DNA of 5,574 bases. Source: an uncultured Clostridia bacterium. Its GTDB lineage: Bacteria; Bacillota; Clostridia; Lachnospirales; Lachnospiraceae. Location of the stretch: NCBI GenBank assembly GCA_946620335.1, contig CAMONF010000134.1, positions 1 through 5,574 on the forward strand. The letters run 5' to 3'. This document shows, in pieces, positions 4,831 through 5,574 of the stretch. A program made the position numbers and the translations under genes. The notes under the pieces were generated by a model. The model was given only the letters and a program-made list of their open reading frames with translations, had not been told where the DNA came from and made no database searches. The number at the start of each line of letters is the position of its first letter. The first letter of the stretch is position 1.

Positions 4831-5574
4831 TCACTTTTTCCGATTGCGATTGAAGTTGATCAGGCAGCCGGCCTTGACGATCTCCCGCTCATTCTCGGTC
4901 ATATCCTGAATGTACAGGCTGATCGGTGTAGCGGCGCCGTCCTTGATGACGTAGCCCTGAATGTCACTCAGATCACCGTCCATGATGGCGCGGATGCCGG
5001 GGACATAGATGTAGTCACCCACCTCGAAGGCATCGGGCTGACCCTTCAGATGGAAGGGAAGCATGCCCCAGTTCATGACGTTGGAGCGATAGCGCTTGGT
5101 GGCGTACTCCTGGGTGATGTTGGCCAGGCCGCCGATGACGCGCTGGCAGGAGGCCGCCTGCTCGCGGGCGGAGCCGTCGCCGGGCTTGTTGGCGTAGACC
5201 ATGGAACCGATCTCGGTCTCCTCGATTTTCACATTCTCCTGGCCCGGAATCGTGTTGATGACGCGGATCACATCCCGAAGCTCGGGCGCCATGGAAATGA
5301 AGTCCTCCCCGGCCAGTCTCGCCTTCTCAACAGCGTCGACGGCCTTGGATCTGCCGACATACTCCGGATCGCGGCGGCTCAGAGTGAACTCGGCCAGACC
5401 CAGCGGATTCGAACGATAGGAGGAGGTCTCGCCGGACGGAATCAGCTCGTCGGTGGTGGTCACCTCGTCCAGGATCTTGGAGCAGACCTTAAGGAGGATG
5501 TTGTCGGCCAGAGGCTCCAGCTCGGGCCAGGGCTTGATGTTGGGGCCGTCAAAGAGGGAAACCTCCGGCTGTGC
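4831..5574 (-). CDS. Aconitase-family hydratase, C-terminal 247 codons (5' end outside window)
   Basis: The frame is open from the right edge (5574) to the TGA at 4831. About a third of a typical 750-residue aconitase-family protein is visible, starting AQPEVSLFDGPNIKPWPELE. TTTDELIPSGETSSYRSNP (39-57) and FTLSRRDPEYVGRSK (63-77) are typical of a bacterial hydratase branch of this family. GDGSAREQAA (132-141) corresponds to the swivel-domain GSSRE active-site segment of aconitase, and RYRSNVMNWGMLPF (161-174) follows as expected. The [4Fe-4S] cysteines would lie in the part not seen. It probably interconverts hydroxy-tricarboxylates by dehydration and rehydration; whether the substrate is citrate/isocitrate or a relative such as homocitrate cannot be told. 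The GTG at 5463 is internal, since homology continues upstream of it. The gene converges on rhaD, and the palindrome at 4736-4817 is its likely terminator. Confidence 0.85.
   Translation of the reverse strand, partial: AQPEVSLFDGPNIKPWPELEPLADNILLKVCSKILDEVTTTDELIPSGETSSYRSNPLGLAEFTLSRRDPEYVGRSKAVDAVEKARLAGEDFISMAPELRDVIRVINTIPGQENVKIEETEIGSMVYANKPGDGSAREQAASCQRVIGGLANITQEYATKRYRSNVMNWGMLPFHLKGQPDAFEVGDYIYVPGIRAIMDGDLSDIQGYVIKDGAATPISLYIQDMTENEREIVKAGCLINFNRNRKK

Noticed and set aside
5463..5463. GTG at 5463 as the start of the hydratase gene
   Set aside because: Family-like residues continue upstream without interruption to the window edge, so this GTG is an internal valine codon.
1..5574. 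CRISPR array, tRNA or rRNA genes
   Set aside because: No regularly spaced identical repeats and no recognisable tRNA or rRNA sequence were seen on either strand.

Overview
The window looks like a chromosomal segment from an anaerobic Firmicute, most likely a gut clostridium of the Lachnospiraceae type. The basis is GC-rich genes with strong G/C-ending codon bias, consistent AGGAGG-type ribosome binding sites, clostridial-looking L-rhamnose genes, and a glycoside hydrolase family 3 (GH3) fragment of the kind common in gut Clostridia. The taxonomic call is inferred from protein resemblance only.

Layout. Positions 1-1087 hold a minus-strand cluster: an N-terminally truncated GH3 beta-glucosidase remnant (674-1087), lrgA (295-669, its start only 4 bases past the remnant's stop) and the first 16 codons of lrgB (1-49, running off the edge). 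The lrgA-lrgB junction is unusual: 245 bases of non-coding, hairpin-rich DNA with a degenerate motif present three times. Positions 1119-1195 hold a terminator-like hairpin and a good sigma-A type promoter, both facing left. Next comes a complete minus-strand sodium/calcium exchanger family protein (1202-2167). A 230-base divergent promoter region follows, with candidate promoters and inverted repeats for each direction. On the plus strand, rhaB (2398-3798) and rhaD (3888-4709) encode rhamnulokinase and rhamnulose-1-phosphate aldolase. A near-perfect 82-base palindrome (4736-4817) separates rhaD from a convergent aconitase-family hydratase (4831-5574), which continues past the right edge.

How the genes work together. 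RhaB phosphorylates L-rhamnulose and RhaD splits the product into dihydroxyacetone phosphate and L-lactaldehyde. The isomerase RhaA, a transporter and a rhamnose regulator are not in the window. LrgA and LrgB normally act as a membrane pair linked to murein hydrolase control and, in some Firmicutes, to pyruvate or related acid transport. The exchanger and the hydratase have no evident link to rhamnose.

The protein-coding content is conventional and I see no convincing new multi-gene system. The parts most worth attention are non-coding: the repeat-bearing spacer inside lrgAB, the promoter/hairpin arrangement beside the GH3 deletion scar, and the long palindrome after rhaD.
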